Shown: positions 9,387 to 19,632 of the stretch, piece by piece
How positions within the stretch are numbered: the first letter of the stretch is position 1
Layout of the letters: each line of letters begins with the position of its first letter
Assembly (NCBI RefSeq): GCF_000016545.1
Contig: NC_009437.1
Span: forward strand, 1,219,501-1,283,500
Origin: Caldicellulosiruptor saccharolyticus DSM 8903
GTDB taxonomy: Bacteria; Bacillota; Thermoanaerobacteria; Caldicellulosiruptorales; Caldicellulosiruptoraceae
Length of the DNA stretch: 64,000 nt
Reading direction: 5' to 3'
Program-made: the position numbers and the translations under genes
The notes under the pieces: model-generated
Seen by the model: only the letters and a program-made list of their open reading frames with translations
Told to the model about the DNA's origin: nothing
The model's database searches: none

Positions 9387-10409
9387 ATGAATAGAAAAAG
9401 TCTGATTGTAATAACCAGTATAATTTTTGTATCAATCATATTGTCACTGCTTATCTTAAAGGATCATATTGTTAAAATGATTGATGATAATAAAGTGGTA
9501 TTGGAGGTAAACGGTGATCAAATCACTAAAAGGGAGTATAAAATAAGGTTTAATACATTAAAAGAAAATGCAATTCAATTTTCATCACGTACGGATATCT
9601 TGGATCAAGTGTTTAATGGAAAAACATATAGAGAGTTATTGAAAGATGAATTGTTTAGGATTTTAATTGAAGAATTACTATGCTTGCAGGAAGCAAGGAG
9701 AAAAAATATTTATCTTACCAGACAAGAAGAAGATGAAATAAGAAAATACATTGAAGAGTTGAAAAGAGACATGGAAATGAGAAATTATTTTAATCAGTAT
9801 CTCCGAAAGATTGGTTCAGACGAAAATCATTTTTATAGAGACTTACAAAAGACGAGAATCATTAATAAACTCTATAAATATGTTACAGAAAGAATAACAC
9901 TTAGTGACTCAGAAGTGATTAAATATTATAATGCTAATAAAAGTCAGTTTAGAAAAATAAAAGTTATGGACATTTTTCTGAGAGTAGAAAATGCAGAAGA
10001 GGATGCCAAAAAGAGGAAAGTTGCAAATGAGATAATATCAGAGTTAAAGAGGGGAGAGGATTTTGAAAAGTTAGTTAAAAAGTATTCAGAAGTTGAGAGT
10101 TTAGACGGAAAAAAAGGAATTATTGATTACTTTAGAAAAGGTGAAAAAGAAGCTCAGTACGGTAGTGTTTTTGAGGAAGAGGTATTCAAATTAGCTGTTG
10201 GTCAAATTAGCAACGTTATTAAAACTGTTAATGGTTATCACATTGTAAAAGTAATTGATGAAAAGTATATGCCTTTTGATGAAGTGAAGGGAGAAATTCA
10301 AACCAAGTTAATAAAACAAAAGAAGGATGAAGTTTTCAAGTCGTATATTGAGAGCTTGAAAAAAATGTCAAAGATCAGTATTTATAAAGACAGAGTAAAA
10401 GATCTATAA
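9387..10409 (+). CDS. Extracytoplasmic peptidyl-prolyl isomerase, parvulin/PrsA-like foldase
   Basis: 340 residues with an N-terminal signal anchor (about 6-26) lacking a lipobox Cys, a SurA-N/trigger-like helical region (about 35-185), and a PpiC parvulin domain (about 190-285) with the FLRVENAEED start and the GYHIVKVID strand typical of the family. A C-terminal helix follows. It should catalyse cis-trans isomerisation of proline bonds in exported proteins at the outer membrane face. Proline-rich cellulase linkers and large CBM/GH modules made by the neighbouring genes are obvious candidate clients. The ribosome-binding site AGGAGG precedes the start. Parvulins of this type are widespread, so dedication to the cellulases is inferred from position alone. 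Confidence 0.85.
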   Translation: MNRKSLIVITSIIFVSIILSLLILKDHIVKMIDDNKVVLEVNGDQITKREYKIRFNTLKENAIQFSSRTDILDQVFNGKTYRELLKDELFRILIEELLCLQEARRKNIYLTRQEEDEIRKYIEELKRDMEMRNYFNQYLRKIGSDENHFYRDLQKTRIINKLYKYVTERITLSDSEVIKYYNANKSQFRKIKVMDIFLRVENAEEDAKKRKVANEIISELKRGEDFEKLVKKYSEVESLDGKKGIIDYFRKGEKEAQYGSVFEEEVFKLAVGQISNVIKTVNGYHIVKVIDEKYMPFDEVKGEIQTKLIKQKKDEVFKSYIESLKKMSKISIYKDRVKDL

Positions 10410-10682
10410 ATAGAATTCTAGTTTTTTTACACATTGCATATGCGATAAGAAAAGTCCAACAATTGTTAGTGCATTAAGAGCAATATTGTAATAATTTTTT
10501 GCAAGATAATTATAGATTCAGCGCAGTTCAAAAGTATAAAATGTTGTTAAAAAGAATAATGTATCAAATCTAAAACAACACAGTGACAGATGTGGGGTGA
10601 TAAAAGGAAGGTAATATTGTACATGTAACATGTAAGCTTTAAATACTTTCCTATTTAAAAAAAGAGAAAAGAGGGGGTTAAA
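10410..10682 (+). promoter_or_regulatory. Intergenic leader of the GH74 gene
   Basis: No gene is seen in 273 bases. A GGGGTGATAAAA block near 10594-10605 and an AAGAGGGGGTTA ribosome-binding site directly before the ATG resemble the GH9 leader. A short palindromic run, TACATGTAACATGTA, lies near 10620-10634. Confidence 0.4.
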
Positions 10683-13478
10683 ATGCGAAGGGGTATAGCG
10701 TTAATTGTTGGACTTATCTTTCTGTGTACAACTCTTTACAGTTTAGTCATTCCTGTGAGGGCAGAGAGTACAGTTGCTACTCAAAAATACGTTTGGAAAA
10801 ATGTAAAAATTGAAGGTGGCGGCGGTTTTATTACGGGAATAGTTTTTAATCCTAAGGAAAAAAACTTGGTTTATGTAAGAACAGATATTGGCGGTGCTTA
10901 CAGAAGTACAGATGGTGGCAATACGTGGACACAGCTTATGAGTTGGGTTAGTTTTGATGAGTGGAATTTATTAGGCGTAGAAAGTATAGCAACAGATCCT
11001 GTTGATCCAAATCGACTCTACATTGCTGCTGGTACTTACACGAATAGTTGGACAAACATGAACGGTGTTCTTTTACGTTCAAAAGACAAAGGTAATACAT
11101 TTGAAAGAACTCCTTTGCCGTTCAAACTGGGTGGCAATATGCCGGGTCGTAATATGGGAGAGAGATTAGCAATTGATCCGAATAACAATAGTATCCTATA
11201 TTTAGGTACACGAGAAGGGAATGGATTGTGGAAAAGCATCGATTATGGAGTTACATGGAAAAAAGTTGATAGCTTTCCAAACCCAGGGACATATATCGAA
11301 GATCCTAATTGTCCAAACGATTATTTAAATCATATCACAGGCGTTGTGTGGGTTGTATTTGATCCATCAAGCGGAAAACCAGGAGAGGGAAGTAAAGTAA
11401 TATATGTAGGTGTTGCAGATAAAAATACAAGCATATATTATACAAAAGATGGTGGGCAAACGTGGGAACCATTACCAGGGCAACCAACAGGATTACTTCC
11501 ACAACGTGCGAAATTAAGTTCAGATGGAATGCTATATATAACTTATAGTAACACGCAGGGGCCATATAATGGTGATTATGGTGAAGTATGGAAGTATAAT
11601 ACTAAAACTAGGGAATGGAAAAATATAAGCCCAATGCCAGCAAAAGATACTTATTTTGGTTATGGTGGGTTAGCAATTGATGCTCAGAACCCGAAGGTCG
11701 TTATGGTTGCGGCATTAAGTTCATGGTGGCCTGATACTTATATCTGGCGTAGTACAGACGGTGGTGAAACATGGAAGTGTATATGGGAATGGGCTGGATA
11801 TCCTAACAGAACGTTGCATTATACAATGGATATTTCGGCAGCTCCGTGGTTAAACTTTGGTATAACAAGTCCAGTTCCACCTGAGACAAGTCCTAAACTT
11901 GGATGGATGGTTGCAACCCTTGAAATAGATCCTTTTAATTCTGATAGAATGTTGCATGGTACAGGTGCCACATTATATGGTTCTGATGATTTGACAAAAT
12001 GGGATAGAGGAGAAAAGATAACTATCAAGGTAAAGGGAATTGGAATAGAGGAAACTTCTGTTGCAGCATTAGTTAGTCCTCCAGTTGGACCACATTTATT
12101 TAGTGCAATATATGATATAGCAGGGTTTAGACACGATGATTTAGAAAAGGCACCAAGTTGGACATATACTCAGCCCAATATGGGGTCAACAACGGATATA
12201 GATTACGCTGAATTAAATCCTAACTTTATGGTGCGTGTAGGAAATGTAGATAAAAAATGGAACCCAAATACAAATAGAATTGGTTTTTCATATGACGGTG
12301 GAAAATCATGGTTCCAGGGTAATCAAGAGCCTCAAGGAATGACAGAAGGTGGAACAGTTGCAGCAGCTGCTGATGGTAGTGTTGTCGTTTGGGCACCAAA
12401 AGGAGCACCAGTGTGCTATTCTACGGATAATGGGAATACATGGAATCAATGTGCTAATGTACCTTCAGGAGCAATAGTATACTCTGATAGAGTTAATCCG
12501 AACAAGTTTTATGCTTTTAAAGATGGAAAATTCTACATTAGCAACGATAAAGGTAAAACGTTCATTCAGTCACCAGCTACTGGTTTACCAACAAGCGGCA
12601 ATTTTAAGGCTGTTCCCGGTCGAGAAGGCGATATATGGTTAGTTGGTGATAATGGAATGTGGCATTCAGTTGATGGCGGCTATACATTTACAAAAATAGA
12701 AAATGTCAATGAAGCAGCAAGTATTGGATTTGGTAAACCCGCAGAGGGAAAAACGTACCCAGCGATATACACATATGCTAAAATTAATGGTATCAGAGGC
12801 ATATTTAGATCTGATGATGCAGGAATGAGCTGGGTGAGAATAAATGACGATAATAATCAGTTTGGTTGTGCTAATGCTGACATTACTGGAGACCCGAGAG
12901 TATATGGAAGAGTATTCGTTGCTACCAACGGCTTAGGTATAAAATGGGGAGAAATTGCTGACAGTGCTATTGTTCCAACATCAGCGCCAGTTTCAACAAC
13001 AACTGCGTCTCCAACCCCAACACCAACACCTGCGTCGACAGTAACGCCAACCCCGACACCTACGCCGACAGTAACACCAACCCCGACACCAACACCAACA
13101 CCGACCTCAACACCGACGGTAACACCGACACCTACGCCAACACCTGTTAGCACACCTGCGACAGGTGGGCAGATAAAGGTACTGTATGCTAACAAGGAGA
13201 CAAACAGCACGACAAACACGATAAGGCCATGGTTGAAGGTAGTGAACAGTGGTAGCAGTAGCATAGATTTGAGCAGGGTAACGATAAGGTACTGGTACAC
13301 GGTAGATGGTGAAAGGGCACAGAGTGCGATATCAGACTGGGCACAGATAGGAGCAAGCAATGTAACATTCGAGTTTGTGAAGCTGAGCAGTAGCGTAAGT
13401 GGAGCGGATTATTACTTGGAGAGAGACTTGTCAAGAATTTTGTGTTTCCATTTCATAGCGTATATTGTAGAGCTGTAA
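10683..13478 (+). CDS. Secreted GH74 xyloglucanase, truncated inside CBM3 by an IS256-type element
   Basis: Signal peptide at residues 1-29, then a GH74 double seven-bladed beta-propeller (about 35-765). It shows [11 protein letters not shown], which carries the family's catalytic Asp near the N-terminus, and many Asp-box-like S.D.G.TW repeats. A Pro/Thr linker (about 771-826) leads into a CBM3b beginning at about 827. The CBM3 breaks at residue about 913, after SGADYYLE. The last 18 residues are read from the insertion sequence, so the final third of the CBM is missing, along with everything downstream. In C. bescii the relative is GH74-CBM3-CBM3-GH48, so a second CBM and an exo-acting GH48 may have been lost here. 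The xyloglucanase domain itself looks intact, but with a damaged cellulose-binding module. Confidence 0.88.
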   Translation: MRRGIALIVGLIFLCTTLYSLVIPVRAESTVATQKYVWKNVKIEGGGGFITGIVFNPKEKNLVYVRTDIGGAYRSTDGGNTWTQLMSWVSFDEWNLLGVESIATDPVDPNRLYIAAGTYTNSWTNMNGVLLRSKDKGNTFERTPLPFKLGGNMPGRNMGERLAIDPNNNSILYLGTREGNGLWKSIDYGVTWKKVDSFPNPGTYIEDPNCPNDYLNHITGVVWVVFDPSSGKPGEGSKVIYVGVADKNTSIYYTKDGGQTWEPLPGQPTGLLPQRAKLSSDGMLYITYSNTQGPYNGDYGEVWKYNTKTREWKNISPMPAKDTYFGYGGLAIDAQNPKVVMVAALSSWWPDTYIWRSTDGGETWKCIWEWAGYPNRTLHYTMDISAAPWLNFGITSPVPPETSPKLGWMVATLEIDPFNSDRMLHGTGATLYGSDDLTKWDRGEKITIKVKGIGIEETSVAALVSPPVGPHLFSAIYDIAGFRHDDLEKAPSWTYTQPNMGSTTDIDYAELNPNFMVRVGNVDKKWNPNTNRIGFSYDGGKSWFQGNQEPQGMTEGGTVAAAADGSVVVWAPKGAPVCYSTDNGNTWNQCANVPSGAIVYSDRVNPNKFYAFKDGKFYISNDKGKTFIQSPATGLPTSGNFKAVPGREGDIWLVGDNGMWHSVDGGYTFTKIENVNEAASIGFGKPAEGKTYPAIYTYAKINGIRGIFRSDDAGMSWVRINDDNNQFGCANADITGDPRVYGRVFVATNGLGIKWGEIADSAIVPTSAPVSTTTASPTPTPTPASTVTPTPTPTPTVTPTPTPTPTPTSTPTVTPTPTPTPVSTPATGGQIKVLYANKETNSTTNTIRPWLKVVNSGSSSIDLSRVTIRYWYTVDGERAQSAISDWAQIGASNVTFEFVKLSSSVSGADYYLERDLSRILCFHFIAYIVEL

Positions 13479-14729
13479 TATATTGTAACTACATTTTTTA
13501 AGAATAGGTACTCCGTTTTTCCACTTGCCCCGACGCAAGTTTTCTCTTTGTAAATATATGTTTATCTCTAAAACTTCTACAGATTGAAAATAACCACCGG
13601 AGTTTATTCTTATCTTTTCAATCATACTGTTTACGCTTTCTACAGCATTAGTAGTATAAATGTACTTTCTTAAATCTTCAGGATACCTCATATGTGCAAG
13701 ATAGAACTCTGCTTTTTCGCAAATACCTTTTATGAATCGAGGATATTTTGAGGAGTATTGCTCACAAAGAAGTTTGAACTTTGAAATAGCTTCGTCAAAA
13801 TCAGCAGAGGAAGTTCTTAGTTTATCAAGCTCTTTGTTGAAAACGGAAGCATCATCTTTTGCCATATGTTTTCTGACATTGCGTTGAAGGTGAACAAAAC
13901 ATAGTTGATGGTCGGCAAGGGGATAAGCGAGTCTAACAGCATCGATAATGCCTGGAAAATCATCGCTTACAACTATTAAGACTTTTTTAAGACCTCTTGT
14001 AATTAAGTCGTCAAAGACTCTCATCCAATCGGCTTTGTTTTCTTTGCCGAAGAAAGTGTAGATACCGAAGATATCTTTTTTGCCTTCTAAATCAATGCCA
14101 AGCACGACATAGCAAGTAGCTTGTTTAACTTTTGAGTTATCTTTAATTTCGCAATGGTAACCGTCAATGATAAGAGCAAAAGCACTTTCAGGAAGTTCTC
14201 TTTGTTTGAAAAGTTGAAGCTCGTTTTTAAGATCGTTTTTGATTTTTTCGATTTCGTCTTCAGAATAAGGCAGATTCATGCTTTTAAGAGTTTGGACAAG
14301 AGAACTTTCTGAGTAACCATTGGCGACTAAAGACATGAGCAGGTCAGTGTATGAGCTGTCAACCCTTTTGTAGCGGTCAGGGAGAATGGAAGGTCGAAAG
14401 TTACCAGAGCGTGTGCGAGGAACAGAAATTTCAAGGCTGCCAACAGGTGTTGCAAGTTTTCTGCCGTAAAAACCATTGCCTTTATCGTTTTCGTTTTTAG
14501 CAAGGTAAACAGTTCTTTCTGATAACATAAAGCAATCGAGCAAGTTTTCCAAAAGCTGTTTTAAAGCTGGGCGAGTAGGATCATCTTTGGAGCAATACAT
14601 ATTTAATACTTGCTCGATAGCCATATTTTTAGCGGTTTCAAAAATTTCATTTTTCTCCATAATCGTGAGCCCCCCTTTGGTGATTATTTCAACACTAATT
14701 ATACAGTGGACACAATTTTATTTTAACTC
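13423..14729 (-). mobile_element. IS256-family insertion sequence
   Basis: About 1.3 kb, approximate ends. The left border is set by loss of CBM3 homology at 13422. The right border is estimated from weakly matching ends sharing TTGTGT (AGAATTTTGTGTTTCC on the left, AAAATTGTGTCCACTG on the reverse complement of the right). One transposase gene fills it. The left flank is CBM3 coding sequence and the right flank is a TnpB fragment. With no target duplication, the element probably took part in a deletion or recombination. Confidence 0.75.
13431..14660 (-). CDS. IS256-family (Mutator type) transposase
   Basis: 409 residues, the usual length for the family. It shows the MULE-type DDE pattern: the first Asp in [12 protein letters not shown], the second in [13 protein letters not shown], and a C-terminal NAVESVNS segment carrying the Glu. 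The N-terminal helical DNA-binding part and the CFVHLQRNV motif (a Cys/His element before the last acidic residue) are also seen. It looks intact, so the element may still be mobile. The gene's 3' end lies within a few bases of the IS border, so the GH74 gene and the transposase overlap convergently. Confidence 0.92.
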   Translation of the reverse strand: MEKNEIFETAKNMAIEQVLNMYCSKDDPTRPALKQLLENLLDCFMLSERTVYLAKNENDKGNGFYGRKLATPVGSLEISVPRTRSGNFRPSILPDRYKRVDSSYTDLLMSLVANGYSESSLVQTLKSMNLPYSEDEIEKIKNDLKNELQLFKQRELPESAFALIIDGYHCEIKDNSKVKQATCYVVLGIDLEGKKDIFGIYTFFGKENKADWMRVFDDLITRGLKKVLIVVSDDFPGIIDAVRLAYPLADHQLCFVHLQRNVRKHMAKDDASVFNKELDKLRTSSADFDEAISKFKLLCEQYSSKYPRFIKGICEKAEFYLAHMRYPEDLRKYIYTTNAVESVNSMIEKIRINSGGYFQSVEVLEINIYLQRENLRRGKWKNGVPILKKCSYNILQLYNIRYEMETQNS

Positions 14730-15021
14730 CCAAGCTCAGTTTGCTGGCATAAAGGTTGTGTATGTTAGGGAGAATGGAACGTCCCAAGTATGTCCTTTAT
14801 GCGGGAGCAAAAACAGACCACAAAACAGGAACTATGAATGCAAGAAATGTGGATTTAGGTATCACAGGGATGGTGTAGGTGCTATAAACATCTACAGAAA
14901 GTATACAGGGGGAAATCTCCTGGTAGTAGGGCTATTGGCTTGCCCCACAGGTGTGAGGTTCAAAGAGCACCTGTGTTGCCCGACAGAATGGAATATCCAT
15001 CCTGTCGGGAAGACAGCCTAA
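14730..15021 (+). pseudogene. C-terminal remnant of IS200/IS605-type TnpB
   Basis: About 97 codons survive of a TnpB of about 400 residues. They hold the zinc ribbon (CPLCGSKN, then CKKCGFRYHRD) and the following DGVGAINI segment, which bears the last RuvC catalytic Asp. The N-terminal RuvC parts and the tnpA partner are absent. The start is cut by the IS256-type element, so the fragment cannot make a working nuclease. The open frame extends upstream to about 14587, but that part is IS256 sequence. Confidence 0.85.
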
Positions 15022-15075
15022 AATAAAGAGCTGTCAAGAATCCTCGTCCTTATCAAGGGCGGGGAGAAGTCAAAA
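15022..15075 (+). other. Right end of the IS605-type element (omega-RNA scaffold region)
   Basis: Directly after the tnpB stop is the sequence GAATCCTCGTCC...GGGCGGGGAGAAGTCA, which can fold as an imperfect hairpin (CCTCGTCC against GGCGGGG). In this family the 3' end of tnpB and the element's right end encode the guide-RNA scaffold, so this is probably its remnant. The border with host DNA is taken near 15075 and is not exact. Confidence 0.5.
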
Positions 15076-15116
15076 AATTGTTAAAAGTATTAGTTAAAAG
15101 AGCGGGGGAATTTAAA

Positions 15117-15599
15117 TTGAAAATATCTATTGGCTATCTGCCATCTCCACTTGGGCTCATAAAAATTGCAGGGCAAGACGATAGCATAGTATCAGTGGAG
15201 TTTGTTTCACACAAAGATGAAAAAGAGCTAATTAGCCCTGTTGTAAAGGAAGCTATTTTGCAACTTGAAGAGTACTTTGAAGGCAAGAAAACCACTTTTG
15301 AGCTAAAGCTTCAGCTGCAGGGGACGGAGTTTCAAAAAAGAGTTTGGAATGAACTTATAAAAGTTCCATTTAGAAGTGTAATTTCTTACAGAGAGCTTGC
15401 AGAAAAAGTTGGAAAACCACAGGGCGCAAGAGCTGTTGGAAATGCTGTTGGCAAAAATCCAGCTGTGATAATTGTTCCATGCCATCGGGTGGTCAAGTCA
15501 GATTTGTCCTTAGGTGGGTTTAGCGGTGGGCTTGAAAAAAAGATTTGGCTACTTTCACATGAAGGATGGAAAATAGAAAACGGGCTTTTGAGAAAATGA
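15117..15599 (+). CDS. ogt: Methylated-DNA--protein-cysteine methyltransferase
   Basis: Suicide DNA-repair enzyme that transfers the alkyl group from O6-alkylguanine to its own cysteine. The 160-residue product carries the active-site motif PCHRVV near residue 122 and the helix-turn-helix recognition segment YRELAEKVGKPQGARAVGNAVG. The frame is open from 15078, but the TTG at 15117, preceded by GCGGGGG and giving MKISIGYLPSPLG, fits the family length better. It lies directly downstream of the TnpB remnant. It is convergent with the beta-glucosidase gene and shares a terminator with it. Confidence 0.9.
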   Translation: MKISIGYLPSPLGLIKIAGQDDSIVSVEFVSHKDEKELISPVVKEAILQLEEYFEGKKTTFELKLQLQGTEFQKRVWNELIKVPFRSVISYRELAEKVGKPQGARAVGNAVGKNPAVIIVPCHRVVKSDLSLGGFSGGLEKKIWLLSHEGWKIENGLLRK

Positions 15600-15616
15600 A
15601 TTTCTCCAAAAGCCCG
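15581..15616. terminator. Bidirectional terminator between ogt and bglA
   Basis: Inverted repeat CGGGCTTTTGAGAAA / TTTCTCCAAAAGCCCG, with one unpaired base, lies across the ogt stop between the two convergent genes. It is flanked on the plus side by CCTTTATTTA. Confidence 0.75.
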
Positions 15617-15629
15617 CCTTTATTTATAT

Positions 15630-17030
<1,401 letters not shown>

Positions 17031-17165
17031 TCATGAAATCAATTACACTCATAACAAAATATATTGCCATATAAAATTTGAGTTTGCAAATAAAAATTTT
17101 AAGTGAATATTGCAGAATTTTTAGAGGTTTTTTACCAGTAGATGTTTTAGAAAAGAAACAAAAAA

Positions 17166-17202
17166 AGAGACACACCACTTTTAAAATACAAGGTGTGCCT
17201 CT
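17166..17202 (-). terminator. Terminator of the GH94 operon
   Basis: Read on the minus strand, AGAGGCACACC pairs with GGTGTGTCTCT (11 bp, one G-U) around a 15-base loop, followed by a T-rich tract. It lies about 35 bases after the stop of the second GH94 gene. Confidence 0.8.
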
Positions 17203-17235
17203 TTTTGTGTAGTTTTATTTTCCTTCTTTAAAAAG

Positions 17236-19608
17236 CTATTTTCCCATCACAACTTCAACTACATTTTCTTCATCAAGCAATTCTACTGGAATCAGATTAC
17301 CCACAATCTCTTTTCCATTTACCAAAATCTTTTTAACACCTTTTGAAATATGGTCTGGATTTGAAACCTTAATGGAAAGTTTTCTTCCTCTAAAATCTCT
17401 TACAACTTCAAAACCGTCCCACCATGACGGTATACATGGGTCAATTATAAGACCTTTGTAGTGTGGGCGAACCCCTAAGATAAACTGTGTTGCTGCAACA
17501 AATGCCCAGGTTGCAGTACCTGTCAGCCATGGGTTTCGAGCACGACCAAAATAATATGGATGCTCTTTTCCAGTTATAAACTGTGAGTATACATATGGTT
17601 CTGCTGTATAGATTTCTGCAATCTCATTTTTATTTGCAGGCAAGAATGACATATAATATCTATAAGCATAGTCTCCGCGACCTAAAATTGCCTCGGCGAT
17701 GATAACCCATGTATTTGCATGACAGAATATTGCAGCATTTTCTTTCAAGCCCGGTGGGAATGATGTTACGGCACCAACTTCGATGATGTAGTCTACATAT
17801 GCTGGCCAGTTTTTGACACAGCCATGCTCTGTTGCAAGATACTTTTTAACACTGTCCATTGCCATTTTGCCTTTTTCATCAACAAATGCACCTGAAAATA
17901 CTGACCATGATTGGGAGTTTAAGAATATCTTGCTCTGCTCACTTTCTTTAGAACCGAGTTTTTTGCCGCTTGCTAAGTATCCTCTTATAAACCACTCGCC
18001 ATCCCAGGTATACTCTTCCATTGCCTTTTTGATTTCATCTCTATAAACTTTATACTTTTCAGCATCCTCAGTCTTTCCGATATACTCAGCAAGTTCTATA
18101 AACTCTGATAAAGCCTTATAATAAAGCTGGGTGGACCATGTACTTTCACCACCGTCTTTGAGGTTTATACAGTCATTCCAGTCAGCAGCAAGACCAAGCA
18201 AAAGTCCATGTTTTCCCCTGTGTTTCCATGAAAACTCCAAAGCTTGTTTTAAATGCTCATAAACAGGAGCACTTTCCTTGTCGGCATATTCCACAACTTC
18301 ATCTAAGATAGAAAAATCACCTGTCTCTTTTATATAATGTGGCACAGCAATCAAAAGCCATAAATGGTCGTCTGAATAAATTCTCTCACGCGGTGGTATA
18401 TTATGTTCTCCTTGAGACCATGTAAGAGGCTGAAAATGATGCATCGCATACCCTTCAGACAGCTGAGCCCTCAAGAGTTCAATAAGTCTTTTTCTCACCT
18501 CATGAGGGATTGAATGTGCAACACCTAAAATGTCCTGCGAAGAGTCTCTAAAGCCAAGCCCGTCTCTTCCACCAGCCTCTATAAAAGATGCAGATCTTGA
18601 CCAGTTAAATGTTGTATGACACTGGTACTGGTTCCATATGTTCAGCATCAGATTCATCTTTTCGCTTGGTGTTGAGCATTTGAACTTGCTAAGCCTCTCA
18701 ATCCAGTACTTTTGCACCTTTTCAAATTCTTTTTGGATATTTTCTTTTGATGCAAAGAGTTTTTTGTATTCTTTGCCTTCCTTGTATGCATCTCCTACTC
18801 CCAACACAAACACTAAATACTCTTCCTGAGCAGGCTGAAGTTCAATTTTTACCTGTGTTGCACCGCATGGGTTTCCACCTATTGCGATGGAACCAAAACA
18901 CCTGCCATTTTGAATTGCTTCTGGATTTGATTCACTGTTATATGGACCAATAAATACATCTCTATCTGTATCAAAACTTTCAATCTTTTTATTTGTGCAT
19001 GTGAAAAATGCTTTTGGTTCATAAGGGCTCCAAAGCTTGATAGAATAGTCTATAATTTCATCTTCTTTGTTGTAACCCATTCTGCAAGTGTAGAGGATGT
19101 ACTGGAAATCCATCATGTCAAGCATGGAATTCCAAAGACAGAACTCTGTATAAGTAAATACAGACAGTTCTTTTCTTTCACCTGACTCATTTTTGATTTT
19201 AACTTCCCAAATCTCAATTGGCTTGTCTACTGGCACAAAGATTTTTAAAGATGAAGTTATGTCATTGTATTTACTTTCAAATATTGAATATCCAAGACCA
19301 TGACGACAGATGCTCTGGAACTTCTCAAGAGGCTTTCCAACAGGTTGCCAGCTTATTGACCAGAAGTCTTTTGTTTCTTCGTCTTTGATATATACGTATC
19401 TTCCAGGTCTGTCCATTGGGATGCTATTGAACCTGAAACGAGTGACCCTTCCAAGCTTAGGGGATTTGTAAAAAGAATAACCTGACGCATTGTTTGAGAT
19501 TATAAGACAATAGTCACTTGTCCCCAAATAATTTACCCATGAAGTTGGTGTTTTGGGGTTTGTTATAACATACTCTCTGTTTTGAGAATCAAAGTACCCA
19601 TAATTCAT
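17236..19608 (-). CDS. GH94 disaccharide phosphorylase, specificity uncertain
   Basis: 790-residue inverting phosphorylase with the same fold as its neighbour: an N-terminal beta-sandwich (about 1-270), a helical linker, an (alpha/alpha)6 barrel with the catalytic acid Asp in ADWNDC near residue 475, and a C-terminal jelly roll. Its N-terminal half (RPGRYVYIKDEETKDFWS, then FIEAGGRDGLGFRDSSQD) resembles the chitobiose and cellobionate phosphorylase branches, as I remember them, more than cellobiose phosphorylase. The beta-linked substrate may therefore differ from that of the adjacent gene. It starts 24 bases after that gene with an AAGGAGG site, so it is co-transcribed. There is no signal peptide; it acts in the cytoplasm and yields a sugar 1-phosphate without spending ATP. 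Cellodextrin phosphorylase is a common database name but is not supported by a motif I can see. Confidence 0.88.
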   Translation of the reverse strand: MNYGYFDSQNREYVITNPKTPTSWVNYLGTSDYCLIISNNASGYSFYKSPKLGRVTRFRFNSIPMDRPGRYVYIKDEETKDFWSISWQPVGKPLEKFQSICRHGLGYSIFESKYNDITSSLKIFVPVDKPIEIWEVKIKNESGERKELSVFTYTEFCLWNSMLDMMDFQYILYTCRMGYNKEDEIIDYSIKLWSPYEPKAFFTCTNKKIESFDTDRDVFIGPYNSESNPEAIQNGRCFGSIAIGGNPCGATQVKIELQPAQEEYLVFVLGVGDAYKEGKEYKKLFASKENIQKEFEKVQKYWIERLSKFKCSTPSEKMNLMLNIWNQYQCHTTFNWSRSASFIEAGGRDGLGFRDSSQDILGVAHSIPHEVRKRLIELLRAQLSEGYAMHHFQPLTWSQGEHNIPPRERIYSDDHLWLLIAVPHYIKETGDFSILDEVVEYADKESAPVYEHLKQALEFSWKHRGKHGLLLGLAADWNDCINLKDGGESTWSTQLYYKALSEFIELAEYIGKTEDAEKYKVYRDEIKKAMEEYTWDGEWFIRGYLASGKKLGSKESEQSKIFLNSQSWSVFSGAFVDEKGKMAMDSVKKYLATEHGCVKNWPAYVDYIIEVGAVTSFPPGLKENAAIFCHANTWVIIAEAILGRGDYAYRYYMSFLPANKNEIAEIYTAEPYVYSQFITGKEHPYYFGRARNPWLTGTATWAFVAATQFILGVRPHYKGLIIDPCIPSWWDGFEVVRDFRGRKLSIKVSNPDHISKGVKKILVNGKEIVGNLIPVELLDEENVVEVVMGK

Positions 19609-19632
19609 AAAAATACCCTCCTTAAAATTTTT

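Noticed and set aside
14587-14730. N-terminal part of an open frame leading into the TnpB remnant
   Set aside because: It is read out of the IS256-type element's end and is not TnpB sequence.
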